A stretch of 64,000 bases of DNA from Deltaproteobacteria bacterium (GCA_016792625.1 JAEUKK010000039.1:1-64000), one strand, 5' to 3'. Shown: positions 51,569 to 60,702, counted from the stretch's first letter. The notes: generated by a model not told the origin, from the sequence alone. Made by a program: numbers and translations.

Positions 51569-52811
51569 TGTTCTGCTCCTTCACCTGCCGGCGGGCGTAG
51601 ATGAGGCTGGCCATCAGGCAGCCCTCGGACCAGGCCACCGGGCCCACCTGTTGAAACTCAAGGATCTGCTCACGTTCGTCGACCCAGTAGACCGAGCCGG
51701 TGGTCGTCTCCCACATGGGGTCGCCTTCGCCGAGCTCGAAGCGGGCCTCGAGCATGCGCCCCGCTTCGAGCAGCCGGATGCAGGAGTTGCCGCCAGCGAC
51801 GCGGTAGCCGCGCTTCCGGGCCTCGCCCATCGCGTGCATGAGCATGGGGAACTCGCCCCCGCTCCAGGTCGAGAGGTAGCTGCCGGTCGGCGCGAGCCCC
51901 GCCTCGGGCCGAAACACTTCGCGGAAGAGCTGGTCGACGCCCTGGCGACCGTTGATCTCGTTGAGCAGCTCGCGCCACTCATCGAGCTCACCAACCAAGA
52001 CGGGGTGGGGCAAGAGCACCGAGGCCGCCTTCGTCCACCGCGTGTCGCCATCGAGGGTGACCAAGCCGAGCCCGCGCTCGGCGGAGACGCCCCGCAGCAG
52101 GCCGATCTTGGTGAGGTCGACTTGTTCGTCTTCGGCCACTGGGGCGGCGAGCAGATCAGAGAGCGCCGAGCGCCAAGCGGGGTCATCCCACACCTCGACC
52201 AGCACCCGGGTCGGCACGGGCAGGCTGCGCAGCAGCCACTGCTCGACCTGGGCTTTGCACTCTGCTTCGTGCCGCTCCATCCACTCGACGGCTTCGAGCA
52301 GCCCGCGGGCCGCGGCGCTCGCCTTCACCTCTTTGGGCACGGCGCTGAGGACCTTGCCCGCCTTGTTGCGGGCCACGAGCTTCCCGTCGCGCAGGCTCAG
52401 CTGGTAGCCATCCGGCCCCGCGATCCAGCCGTCTTCCGCGACGGGCGGCGCGGGCGGCGCCACCGGAGCAGCGGGGGCAGCGGCCTTGGGCGCAGCGGCC
52501 TTGGGCGCAGCGGCCTTGGGCGCCGCCGCGGGGGGGGCAGCGTCGGGCGCGGCGATGTTCGGCGCGACGGCGGGCGCGCCCGCTGCCGGCGCCTCGCCCC
52601 CCACCTCGCTGTAGCCCTTCTTCGTCTTCTCACGAATCAGCTTGGCCTGTTCAGCTTCGGCGCCCGCGGCGTCGGCGAAGGTCTTGAGCTGCGTCTGGCC
52701 GGCCGTGCCGAGGCGGCCGAAGCGCACCGTCAGCTCATTGCCACCTGCGCCGCCGACCTCGACCTCCCAAAACTTGGACGAGCCACCTTCTACAAATTCG
52801 AACCGCCGCAT
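51561..52811 (-). CDS. WGR-domain protein, 416 aa
   Basis: N-terminal WGR domain (RRFEFVEGGSSKFWEVEV, then LTVRFGRLGTAGQTQLKTF), best known as the DNA-end and PARP-regulatory fold in PARP1-3 and in bacterial proteins. An Ala/Pro/Lys linker with a 15-bp DNA repeat (APKAA repeated three times) separates it from a C-terminal domain (about 160-416) with WMERHEAECKAQ and GGEFPMLMHAMGEARKRGY. The opening gene of the operon. GGAGGA precedes the ATG. It could place the system on DNA breaks or nucleic acid (inference from WGR). Confidence 0.85.
   Translation of the reverse strand: MRRFEFVEGGSSKFWEVEVGGAGGNELTVRFGRLGTAGQTQLKTFADAAGAEAEQAKLIREKTKKGYSEVGGEAPAAGAPAVAPNIAAPDAAPPAAAPKAAAPKAAAPKAAAPAAPVAPPAPPVAEDGWIAGPDGYQLSLRDGKLVARNKAGKVLSAVPKEVKASAAARGLLEAVEWMERHEAECKAQVEQWLLRSLPVPTRVLVEVWDDPAWRSALSDLLAAPVAEDEQVDLTKIGLLRGVSAERGLGLVTLDGDTRWTKAASVLLPHPVLVGELDEWRELLNEINGRQGVDQLFREVFRPEAGLAPTGSYLSTWSGGEFPMLMHAMGEARKRGYRVAGGNSCIRLLEAGRMLEARFELGEGDPMWETTTGSVYWVDEREQILEFQQVGPVAWSEGCLMASLIYARRQVKEQNNA
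52478..52525 (-). repeat. 15-bp tandem repeat within the WGR gene
   Basis: Three near-perfect copies of a 15-bp unit approximating GCAGCGGCCTTGGGC encode the APKAA linker repeats after the WGR domain. Likely a flexible basic linker that can vary in length. Confidence 0.7.
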
Positions 52812-52864
52812 GGGTCCTCCGGGCGCCGGGACTTAACCAGAAGGCTGCACAGCGGTCAAGTCAT

Positions 52865-52885
52865 CAGGGTCAGATTCTGACCCTG
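52865..52885. promoter_or_regulatory. Perfect 10-bp inverted repeat in the divergent promoter region
   Basis: Arms CAGGGTCAGA and TCTGACCCTG are exactly complementary, separated by one T. It sits in the 235-bp gap between the WGR operon (minus) and the RND exporter gene (plus), 54 bases before the WGR start. No T-run, and no gene converges here, so an operator is far more likely than a terminator. A/T-rich CATGAAAATAATCCC follows immediately and may be a promoter core. No regulator gene is adjacent. Confidence 0.6.
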
Positions 52886-53046
52886 GGCATGAAAATAATC
52901 CCGATCCACTCCCCAGCACCTGTACAGGCGATAGGCAGGCCCGCGGCGGCTGGGCGCCAGGGCGGCGCGGCCGTGCTACGAGACCCGCCGTCCAGCGGCG
53001 GCCCCGGTGTGCCGCGTCCCTCTTCGCAGGCCCTCGGAGTGCGCCC

Positions 53047-55419
53047 GTGTCCGCTGCTTCCCAGAGGCGCTTCGGCGCGTTCGCGCGGGCCGTCATGGCC
53101 CACCCGCGCCTCGTGATCGCCCTCCTGTTCGTGATCTCGGCGCTGTCCGTCGCGCTCTCGACCCAGCTGACCGTCAACACCAACCTCCTCGCCCTGCTGC
53201 CTGACGAAGACCCTGTCACGGTGGCCATTCGCAAGCTGAACGACGAAGAGGGCGGCACCAACATCATCTCGCTCGCGGTGAAAGGTGAAGACCCTGCCGC
53301 CCTCGACGCGTGGATGAAGGGGGTGGCCGCCGAGCTTGAGGGGGTTGAAGGGGTCGACTACGTCCTCTACGACGTCGATCCCAGCCTCGCCGCCCAACTC
53401 GCCGCCCTCCAGCTCAGCCCGGCCGAGCTCGGCCTCCTCCACGAGCGCCTGACCGGCGCGGTGGCCCTGGGTCCGGCCGCGGCCAACCCCTTCGTCGCCG
53501 CCAAGCTGCTCGACCTCGGCCCGCTGACCCAGCGCCTCGCCGCCCCGCCCAGCTCCACCGCGGTGCTCGGCGGCATCGACGGCATCGCGCGCCTCGTGGT
53601 GCGGCCCGTGGGCAGCGCCTTTGACGCCAAGTTTGCCGCGCCCTTAATGGCGCGGGTCGAAGAGGTGGTCGAACGCCACGACGCCGAAAAGGCCGGCCTC
53701 GAGGTCGTTTGGCTCGGCGGCGCCTACCGGCACGCGGTCGAGGACGTCCAGGCCGTCCGCACCGACCTGTTTTGGACGGGCATCGTCAGCTTCTCGATGG
53801 TGCTCGCGCTGGTCGCCTTCGCCTTCCGCGACCTGCGCGCAGTGATCATCGTTTTTGTGCCCTTGCTGCTCGCCAACCTATGGACGACCGGCTTCGCGCT
53901 GCTCGCCGTCCGCAGCCTGAACACCTTCACGAGCTTCTACCCCGCCATCCTCATCGGTCTGGGCATCGACTTCGGCATCCACCTCTACGCCCGCTACCAA
54001 GAAGAGCGCGCCGAGGGCGGCAGCGTCGAAGACTGCATCGAGCGCGCCTGGTCCAAGGCCGGCCCGCCCTGCCTCACCGCGGCCTTGACCACCTCGGGGG
54101 GCTTTTGTGCCCTCTGGGCGGCCGGTTTTGGTGGCTTCCGCCAGCTGGGCACCATCCTCGCGGTCGGGGTGCTGCTCTGTGTGGGGTCGATGCTCCTCGT
54201 CCTCCCGTTGCTCATCCGCTGGCGCGAGAAGCGGCCCTACAAGCTGCCCGCCCGCCGCTTCGACGAGACGCTGGTCAAGCGCCCCCCAACCTACCGGCTT
54301 GCGCCGCTCGGGCTGCTGATCAGCGTGGTGGTCACCCTCGCCGCCGCGAGTCAGGTGCACCGCATCGAATTCCAATACGACATGAGCGAGCTGCGCCCCG
54401 AGGGGCTCGCCTTCGGCGACCTCACCCCCGACCAGCAGCGCCTCGCGACCGCGAGCTATGCGCCGCTCATCGTCAGCTACGAAGACGACGCCGCGCTGAC
54501 CGCCGACCACGCGCTGATCTCGGGCCGCATCGCCGAGGGTGAGCTGCCGGCCTTCAAGGGGGTGCTGTCCATTCGCAGCATCCTGCCGGCCGACCAAGGC
54601 GAGCGCGTGGCGGCCCTACGCCAGATCATCGCGCTGGCCCAGCACGAGAACGTCCAGTTCCTCCCCCTGCCTGTACAAGAGAACCTCAAAAAGCTCGCCG
54701 CCACCGAACCAAAGGTGCTGGGGGCCGCCGATCTGCCCCGCTCGCTGCAGCACATGCTCGGCGCGCTCGATGGCCGCCACCGCATGTTGATCCTCCCCGC
54801 TGGCAACATGTGGGACCTTCGCAACACCGAGGTCCTCCGCACCGAGGCCGAGGGCGCGCTGCCCGGGCGCCAAGTGGCCGGCGAGTACATGGCGATGGCC
54901 ACGCTCTACCGCCTTTTTCAAGGCGACATCCCCGTGGTCGTGGCCTGGGCGCTGGGCATCGTCTTCGCGCTGACCCTCATCGACATGCGCAGCTTCAAGA
55001 AGGCCGTGGCCACGACCTTGGCGCTCGGCGGGGGCATGGCCTGGGCGGTCGCTGCGATGATCGTGTTCGACATGAAGCTCTCGGTCGTGAACTTCGTGGG
55101 CCTGCCCATCCTGCTCGGCATGGGCGTCGACACGGTCATTCACCTGCTCCACCGCCTCGACGAAGAGGGCCCCGGCCGCGTGCGCCAAGCCCTGGCCACG
55201 ACCGGTTGGGCCACCGGCCTGTCCACCGCGACGACCGTGGTCAGCTTCGCCGCGCTCGCCTTGGCCACCCACCGCGGCGTGCAGTCGCTCGGCCTGATGA
55301 TCGTGCTGGGGCTCAGCCTAGTCACCCTGGCCGGCTTCACTTTCATCCCGCTGGGCTGGATGACCGCCTGGAAGGTCACCGGCAAACTTCCCCGGATGAA
55401 TCCGCCCCCGCAGGCCTGA
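53047..55419 (+). CDS. RND-superfamily (MMPL-type) transporter
   Basis: 790 aa with two homologous halves. Each half has one N-terminal helix, a large periplasmic domain (about residues 45-245 and 435-620) and a group of five helices. Helix-4-type signatures are IGLGIDFGIHLYARYQEE and LGMGVDTVIHLLHRLDEE. Such proteins use the proton gradient to move lipids or hydrophobic compounds (HpnN/MmpL-like). The first periplasmic segment NLLALLPDEDPV is typical. GTG start chosen for the N-terminal helix. Convergent with nadK; substrate unknown. Confidence 0.9.
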   Translation: MSAASQRRFGAFARAVMAHPRLVIALLFVISALSVALSTQLTVNTNLLALLPDEDPVTVAIRKLNDEEGGTNIISLAVKGEDPAALDAWMKGVAAELEGVEGVDYVLYDVDPSLAAQLAALQLSPAELGLLHERLTGAVALGPAAANPFVAAKLLDLGPLTQRLAAPPSSTAVLGGIDGIARLVVRPVGSAFDAKFAAPLMARVEEVVERHDAEKAGLEVVWLGGAYRHAVEDVQAVRTDLFWTGIVSFSMVLALVAFAFRDLRAVIIVFVPLLLANLWTTGFALLAVRSLNTFTSFYPAILIGLGIDFGIHLYARYQEERAEGGSVEDCIERAWSKAGPPCLTAALTTSGGFCALWAAGFGGFRQLGTILAVGVLLCVGSMLLVLPLLIRWREKRPYKLPARRFDETLVKRPPTYRLAPLGLLISVVVTLAAASQVHRIEFQYDMSELRPEGLAFGDLTPDQQRLATASYAPLIVSYEDDAALTADHALISGRIAEGELPAFKGVLSIRSILPADQGERVAALRQIIALAQHENVQFLPLPVQENLKKLAATEPKVLGAADLPRSLQHMLGALDGRHRMLILPAGNMWDLRNTEVLRTEAEGALPGRQVAGEYMAMATLYRLFQGDIPVVVAWALGIVFALTLIDMRSFKKAVATTLALGGGMAWAVAAMIVFDMKLSVVNFVGLPILLGMGVDTVIHLLHRLDEEGPGRVRQALATTGWATGLSTATTVVSFAALALATHRGVQSLGLMIVLGLSLVTLAGFTFIPLGWMTAWKVTGKLPRMNPPPQA

Positions 55420-55442
55420 GCTGGCCGCGAATTCCCCGCCGG

Positions 55443-56192
55443 TCAGCTGCGCAGCACCTTGCGGAGCATCGTGCGGCTGAAGGTGTGACCGTCGAAGAAG
55501 GCGAGCTTTACGTCATCTTCGGCAGGCGACACCCGCAAGTGTGCGACCGGGCCCAGATCGATGCCGTCGGCGACCGCACGCACGGGGCGCCGGTCCGTCG
55601 ACAGGGCCGCGATCTCGACGCGCACACCATGGGGCAGCAACACCGGGCTGAGCCGCGGAGCGTGCGGGGCGATCGGGGTGATCTGCACGGCCCGCACCTC
55701 GGGGTGGCAAGGCACGCCACCCGCCGAGAAGCTGTAGGCCGTCGATCCGAGCGCGGTCGCCACCACCACGCCATCGCAGACCACCCGCTCGACCAAGACC
55801 TCGCCGTCGACCGAGAGCCGCAGGTGCGCGGTCTGGCCGCTGCTCCGCTCGACGTAGACGTCGTTGACCGCCGAGGTCTCGGTCATCGTCCCGTTCGCCC
55901 CCAAGACCTCGGCGTGCAGGCGGGGGAAACGCGAGACCCGCCAGCTGCGGCTGAGCAGGCGGTCGGCGACCACGTCCAGCGCGCCGCCTTCGTTGAGCAA
56001 AAAGCCGAGGTGCCCGCGGTTGAGGCCGAGGAAGACCGGCTCGGTGCCCAGCTCGCGGATGCAGGACAACATCCATCCATCGCCGCCGATGACCACGCAC
56101 AGCTCGGGCGGGAGGGCGCCGAGATCGATCCGCCGGGCCAGCTCGGCCGCCGCCTGGGCGGCCCGTGGATTCCGAGGATCGACGCGGAGCAT
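55443..56192 (-). CDS. nadK: NAD kinase
   Basis: 249 aa. ATP-dependent phosphorylation of NAD to NADP. The GGDG motif (VVIGGDGWML, about residues 34-43), NRGHLGFL, the NDVYVER region and ATALGSTAYSFSAGGV are family hallmarks. The ATG giving MLRVDPRNP is preceded by GAGG at good spacing; this N-terminus is shorter than in E. coli, and longer frames upstream are GC-rich noise. Divergent from dapF with about 94 bases between. Function sure; exact start moderately sure. Confidence 0.92.
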   Translation of the reverse strand: MLRVDPRNPRAAQAAAELARRIDLGALPPELCVVIGGDGWMLSCIRELGTEPVFLGLNRGHLGFLLNEGGALDVVADRLLSRSWRVSRFPRLHAEVLGANGTMTETSAVNDVYVERSSGQTAHLRLSVDGEVLVERVVCDGVVVATALGSTAYSFSAGGVPCHPEVRAVQITPIAPHAPRLSPVLLPHGVRVEIAALSTDRRPVRAVADGIDLGPVAHLRVSPAEDDVKLAFFDGHTFSRTMLRKVLRS

Positions 56193-56286
56193 GGAGCCTC
56201 GGCGGGCCGGGGGGTGGGCGCCGCGCGACCCGGTGGGGCCCGCGGCCGCGCCGCCCGATATCCGCGCCGCAGCACCGGAGCGCCCC

Positions 56287-57180
56287 ATGCACCTCATCCG
56301 CAGCCACGGGCTCGGCAACGACTACCTGGTCCTCACGAGCGGCGAGCCCATGAGCCCGGCCCGCGCCCAGGCCCTCTGCGACCGCCACCGCGGGGTCGGC
56401 AGTGATGGCGTGCTGGAGCCGGTTCTCACCGATGACACGGCGCACGGGCTGCGCATTTGGAACCCCGACGGCTCGCTCGCCGAGAAGAGCGGCAACGGCC
56501 TGCGCATCTTCGGGTGGTTCCTCCACTGCCACCGGTCCGCGGGGACCGAGCTGCAGGTGCGCCTCTACGCCCCGGGTCCGGTGGGCGAGGCCCGCTGTCG
56601 GGTCTGGCCCGAGGAGGGTGAGGTCGAGGTCGAGATGGGTGTGGCCTCGCTTGACGCCGCGACGCTGCCCGCCGCCGGGCCGCTCGACCGCACGCCGCTG
56701 CCGCTTGGCCCGGGCGGGCCCGCCCTGCCCTGCACCGCGATCAGCATGGGCAACCCGCACTGCGTCATTTTCGCTGAGGACCTGCCTGCGAGCTGGGCCG
56801 AGCCCGGCACCGGCCCGCTGCTCGACCGCCTTCCGTGGCGCAGCTGGGGCCCCCGGCTCGAGGCCCACCCCCACTTCCCCCGCCGCACCAACGTCCAGTT
56901 CGCCCAGGTAGTGGGCGAGAACGTCGTCGCTGCGCGGATCTGGGAGCGGGGGGCCGGCGAGACCTTGGCCAGCGGCAGCTCCGCCTGCGCGGTCGCCGTG
57001 GCCGCCGTGCGCCACCGCCGGCTGGCCGCCCAACCCGACGCGGCCGGCTGGGTCCACGTGCGTGTCGAGATGCCCGGCGGGGCGCTCGCGGTGGCGGTCG
57101 GCCCCGGCCTCGCGGTGCGCCAGCGCGGCCCCGTCGAAGAGCTCGCAGCCATCGAGACGCGCTGGCCTGTGCCGGCCTGA
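56287..57180 (+). CDS. DapF-family protein with Cys-to-Ser at both catalytic sites
   Basis: 297 aa. The fold is clearly diaminopimelate epimerase: HGLGNDYLVL, DRHRGVGSDGVL, WNPDGS, SMGNPHCVIF and ERGAGETLASGSSACA. In characterised DapF enzymes the two catalytic cysteines lie in QCGNG and ACGSG/ACGTG. Here these read KSGNG (about residue 64) and ASGSS, so both are serine; a Cys remains two residues after the second site. Either a Ser-based variant or a relative with another isomerase/dehydratase role. For that reason I do not give it the symbol dapF without reserve. Upstream neighbour is nadK; two radical SAM genes follow. Confidence 0.85.
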   Translation: MHLIRSHGLGNDYLVLTSGEPMSPARAQALCDRHRGVGSDGVLEPVLTDDTAHGLRIWNPDGSLAEKSGNGLRIFGWFLHCHRSAGTELQVRLYAPGPVGEARCRVWPEEGEVEVEMGVASLDAATLPAAGPLDRTPLPLGPGGPALPCTAISMGNPHCVIFAEDLPASWAEPGTGPLLDRLPWRSWGPRLEAHPHFPRRTNVQFAQVVGENVVAARIWERGAGETLASGSSACAVAVAAVRHRRLAAQPDAAGWVHVRVEMPGGALAVAVGPGLAVRQRGPVEELAAIETRWPVPA

Positions 57181-57294
57181 GCCCCCTTTCCCGCGGCGCC
57201 AGCCGGGCTAGGCCCCTTGACGGGGAGACGGCCGCCTGCGCACCATGCCCGCGCAGCCCACGCCCAGGGGGCGTGCCCCCGCCCCGGAGTGCCC

Positions 57295-58698
57295 ATGCGC
57301 GTGCTGCTCATCCGACCCCCGGCCCGCCACACCGTCGAGAGCGAGGTCCCCGAGGCTGTTGAGGCCGAGAACCTCAGCTACCCGCCGCTCGCCCTGTTGT
57401 CGATCGCTCAATTTCTGCTCGAAAACAGCGACCACGAGGTGCAGATCCTCGACGCGCAGCTTGATGACCTCGACTACCCGGTGATCGAGGCGCGGGTGCG
57501 CGAGTGGGGCGCCGAGGTGGTCGGGGTCACCGCCTTCACCGTGCAGCTCGTCGATGTGCACAAGACCATCCACGCGGCCCGGGCCGGCGGCGCCCGCTAC
57601 GTGGTGGTGGGCGGCCCCCATGTCAATGACTTCCCCCAAGAGTGTCGAAACCTCGCCGGGGTCGACGCGGTGGTCAAGGGCGAGGGCCAGCAGCCCATGT
57701 TGGACCTCGTGAACACCTGGGCCCGCGGCGAGGTCGCCAAGGGGATCCCCGGGGTGATCGCCCACCCTGACGATCCTGTCCCCGACGAGGACGTCTACTT
57801 CTCCAACGACCTCGACGCCTACCCCATCCTCGATCGCACGCTCATCGAGTATGAGCGCTACTACGATGTCATGGGCGCAGGCGGCATCTTCACCACCATG
57901 GTCACCAGCCGCGGCTGCCCCTATCGTTGTACATTTTGCAACACACCACGGCACCGCTACCGCGTGACGTCGCCGGCGCGGGCCTGCGACGAGATCGCCG
58001 CCTGCATTCAGCTGGGCATTCGTGAGATTTACTTCGTCGACGACACCTTCAACATCACCAACCAGCGGGTGCACGAGCTCTGCGACGAAATTTTGCGCCG
58101 CGGCCTCCAGTTCTCGTGGACCGTGCGCTTCCGGGTCAAGGGCGTCGACCGCCCCCTGCTTGAGAAGATGAAGGCCGCCGGCTGCAGCCGCATCCAGTTC
58201 GGCGTTGAGCAGGGCACCGAAGAGGGCCTGCTGCGGCTGAAGAAAGACGTGACCTCTCGTGAGATCGAGCACGCTTTCGCGCTCTGCCGCGAGGTCGGCA
58301 TCCACACCGTCGCCTACTTTATGATCGGTACGCCCACCGAGCGCAGCCGCGAAGATGTGCTCGACACCATCGACTACAGCATCCAGCTCAACCCCGACTT
58401 CGTGATGTACAACATCCTCACGCCCTTCCCGGGCACGACCCTCTACGACGAGGGGGTGCGCGATGGTGTGCTCGACATTGACCCTTGGTGGCGCTTTATG
58501 CGCGAGCCGACTGAGGCTTTCAAGGCGCAAGTCTGGGATGAGCACTTCTCCCGCGATGAGCTGCGCGACCTGCTGAACACGGCTTACCGGCGCTTCTATT
58601 GGCGGCCCCGCTTCGTCGCGCGCAACCTGCTCCAGATCCGCAACCTCGCCGACTTCCGCCGCAAGGCCACCGCGGGCCTGCGCCTGCTGGCCGGCTGA
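57295..58698 (+). CDS. B12-binding-type radical SAM protein, 467 aa
   Basis: N-terminal B12-binding-like Rossmann domain (about residues 1-135: MRVLLIRPPAR, VVVGGPHVNDFPQE, VVKGEGQ) followed by a radical SAM barrel with the 4Fe-4S motif CPYRCTFC (about 208-215), then IYFVDDTFNI and GVEQGTEEGLLRLKK. Such enzymes use SAM and often cobalamin for methylation or C-C chemistry. The B12 site lacks an obvious DxHxxG, so cobalamin may not be ligated by a His. The ATG follows CGGAG. 11 bases before a second radical SAM gene, likely coupled. Confidence 0.88.
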   Translation: MRVLLIRPPARHTVESEVPEAVEAENLSYPPLALLSIAQFLLENSDHEVQILDAQLDDLDYPVIEARVREWGAEVVGVTAFTVQLVDVHKTIHAARAGGARYVVVGGPHVNDFPQECRNLAGVDAVVKGEGQQPMLDLVNTWARGEVAKGIPGVIAHPDDPVPDEDVYFSNDLDAYPILDRTLIEYERYYDVMGAGGIFTTMVTSRGCPYRCTFCNTPRHRYRVTSPARACDEIAACIQLGIREIYFVDDTFNITNQRVHELCDEILRRGLQFSWTVRFRVKGVDRPLLEKMKAAGCSRIQFGVEQGTEEGLLRLKKDVTSREIEHAFALCREVGIHTVAYFMIGTPTERSREDVLDTIDYSIQLNPDFVMYNILTPFPGTTLYDEGVRDGVLDIDPWWRFMREPTEAFKAQVWDEHFSRDELRDLLNTAYRRFYWRPRFVARNLLQIRNLADFRRKATAGLRLLAG

Positions 58699-58709
58699 AG
58701 GAGCCCCCG

Positions 58710-60356
58710 ATGCCGCTGCCCCACGACGAGTCGCCCCCCTACGCCGAGGACGCCGAGCAGGAGGGCGCGATCACCGAGGAGCAGGTCTCGACCGAGGCCG
58801 CGCGCGCCGCTGCCAGCGGCCGCCCCTTTCACATCGTGCTGATGACCATTTACAGCGTCGAGAACGCGGGCATCCGCTACGTGTCGGCGGCCTTGCAGCG
58901 CGCCGGCTTCACGACCAGCATCATCTTCCTCAAGGACTGGGTGCACAACCGCCTGAGCATGCCCTCCGAAGAGGAGTTTGAAGCCGCGCTCCGGCTCATC
59001 GGCGAGCAGCGAGCCGACGCGGTCGGGCTCGGCTTTATGTCCAGCCTCTACCCGATGGCGCTCGAAGCCACGAAGCGGATCAAGGCACGCTTCCCGCGCA
59101 CGCCGATGATCTGGGGCGGCATCCACCCGACCAGCATCCCCGAGGAGTGCATCGGCGACGTCGACTACCTCTGCGTGGGCGAAGGTGAGGCAGCGGCCAT
59201 CGACCTGTGCACCGCCCTGCGCGACGGCGGCGATACCACACAGATCCCCAACATTTGGGCCAACGTCGATGGGCAAATTTACAAGAACAAGCCCCGACCT
59301 CTGATCCAAGACTTGGACTGGCTGCCCTACCCTGACACCGCCGACGAGAACAAATACTACATCGAGGGCAACACGGTCCGCCGTGAAGAGCCGTGGAAGC
59401 GCACCGCCGAGTACCGCATCTACTTCTCTCGGGGCTGTCCGTACAACTGCAGCTATTGCTACGTGTCGATCCTCCGCGATGTCTACGAAGAGAAGGGGCG
59501 CCAGTTTTACCGGGCCCGCTCGGTCGGCCACATCATCGGCGAGCTCAAGCTCATCCAAAAGACCTTCCCCAAGGTCGCTCGCGTCAAGATCGACGATGAC
59601 ACAAGCTTCGCGTTCGGCGACTCTTGGATGAACGAGTTTTTGGAGCGCTACCCCAAGGAGGTGGGCATCCCCTTTGAGTGCCTGCTCATCCCGCCGATGA
59701 TGCGGCCCGACATGCTCAAGCGGCTGCAAGCGGCCGGCCTGCGTCGGGTGCAGACGGGGATCGAGTCCGGCTCGAGCAAAGAGAGCAAGGAGATCCACAA
59801 CCGCGCGCCGGGCAACGTCAGCATCATGAAGTTCGCCGAGGCCAACAAAGAGCTCAAGCTCAACGTCGTCTACGACGTCATCGTCGACAATCCGCACGCG
59901 ACCGAAGAGATGAAGCTCGAGACGGCCTACTTCCTCCTCGACCTGCCCACGCCCTACGACATCTACTTTTACAGCCTCAACTACTTCCCGGGCACGGCGC
60001 TGACCAAGAAGGGCCTCGCCGAGGGCACGCTCGACCCCAACATGGTCGAGGGGCGCAACACCAAGGCCTGGTACCAATTCCGCGTGTCGATGGACTGGCC
60101 ACGCTCGGATGAAGACCGCTTCTACCTCGCGATCTACTCGCTTGCGTCGAAAAGTTTTGTGCCCCGTGACTTCATTCGCAAGCTCATCGACGAGCGCGAA
60201 CACTGGAAGAAGAACATCGAGCCGGTCTATTACCTCGCCTGGGCCAGCAACTACGCCAAGATGTTCTGGGTGGCGATGCGTTACTTCAAGGACGGGGAGC
60301 TGACCTGGTTCAAGGTCCGCCAGTACGGCTCCTTGCGGAAGTTGATCAGCCAGTAG
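58710..60356 (+). CDS. B12-binding-type radical SAM protein, 548 aa
   Basis: Same architecture as the preceding gene with an acidic 35-residue N-terminal extension: B12-binding-like domain (IVLMTIYSVENAGIRYVSAAL, MIWGGIHPTSIPEECIGDV, LCVGEGE), radical SAM motif CPYNCSYC (about residues 243-250), then VKIDDDTSF and LRRVQTGIESGSSKESKEI. The C-terminal 120 residues are helical. The AAGGAG just before the ATG overlaps the upstream stop, so the genes are co-translated. The two proteins may act in sequence on one lipid or natural-product substrate; no biosynthetic partner is evident. Confidence 0.88.
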   Translation: MPLPHDESPPYAEDAEQEGAITEEQVSTEAARAAASGRPFHIVLMTIYSVENAGIRYVSAALQRAGFTTSIIFLKDWVHNRLSMPSEEEFEAALRLIGEQRADAVGLGFMSSLYPMALEATKRIKARFPRTPMIWGGIHPTSIPEECIGDVDYLCVGEGEAAAIDLCTALRDGGDTTQIPNIWANVDGQIYKNKPRPLIQDLDWLPYPDTADENKYYIEGNTVRREEPWKRTAEYRIYFSRGCPYNCSYCYVSILRDVYEEKGRQFYRARSVGHIIGELKLIQKTFPKVARVKIDDDTSFAFGDSWMNEFLERYPKEVGIPFECLLIPPMMRPDMLKRLQAAGLRRVQTGIESGSSKESKEIHNRAPGNVSIMKFAEANKELKLNVVYDVIVDNPHATEEMKLETAYFLLDLPTPYDIYFYSLNYFPGTALTKKGLAEGTLDPNMVEGRNTKAWYQFRVSMDWPRSDEDRFYLAIYSLASKSFVPRDFIRKLIDEREHWKKNIEPVYYLAWASNYAKMFWVAMRYFKDGELTWFKVRQYGSLRKLISQ

Positions 60357-60382
60357 GGGCGGCCCCTGGCGCGGAGGCAGGC

Positions 60383-60673
60383 GTGGGCGTGCTGTCGAGG
60401 CTGAAGAAGCGGGTGGGCGGCACGGCCCGCCTCGCCAAAGATGCGCTGAGCGCGCTGACCTCGTCGCGCGCCCCTGACGCGGGCGCAGGCCCCGCCGCGG
60501 CGGCCACCACCGCGGCGCCCACCGCGGCGCCCATCACACCAGCGCCACCCGCGCCGGTCGACGCCACCGACCGCACCGGCGAGCGCCTCTGGTACCTGGA
60601 CGGCCAGCAAGCCGACGCGGGCTGGGAGCAGACCAACCCCGCCGAGGCCCCCGAGCCCCGCGGCGCGCGCTGA
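60383..60673 (+). CDS. Small protein, 96 aa, with conserved-looking C-terminal motif
   Basis: The GTG start follows GGAGG. Basic amphipathic N-terminus (MGVLSRLKKRVGGTARLAKD), an Ala/Thr/Pro linker and a C-terminal block LWYLDGQQADAGWEQTNP. The last block has the look of a short conserved recognition motif rather than noise. 26 bases after the radical SAM gene, so possibly part of that operon, as a carrier, chaperone or peptide substrate (inference). No family recognised. Confidence 0.6.
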   Translation: MGVLSRLKKRVGGTARLAKDALSALTSSRAPDAGAGPAAAATTAAPTAAPITPAPPAPVDATDRTGERLWYLDGQQADAGWEQTNPAEAPEPRGAR

Positions 60674-60702
60674 GCGGCGGGGCGCACCAAAGGGATTCAG
60701 CC

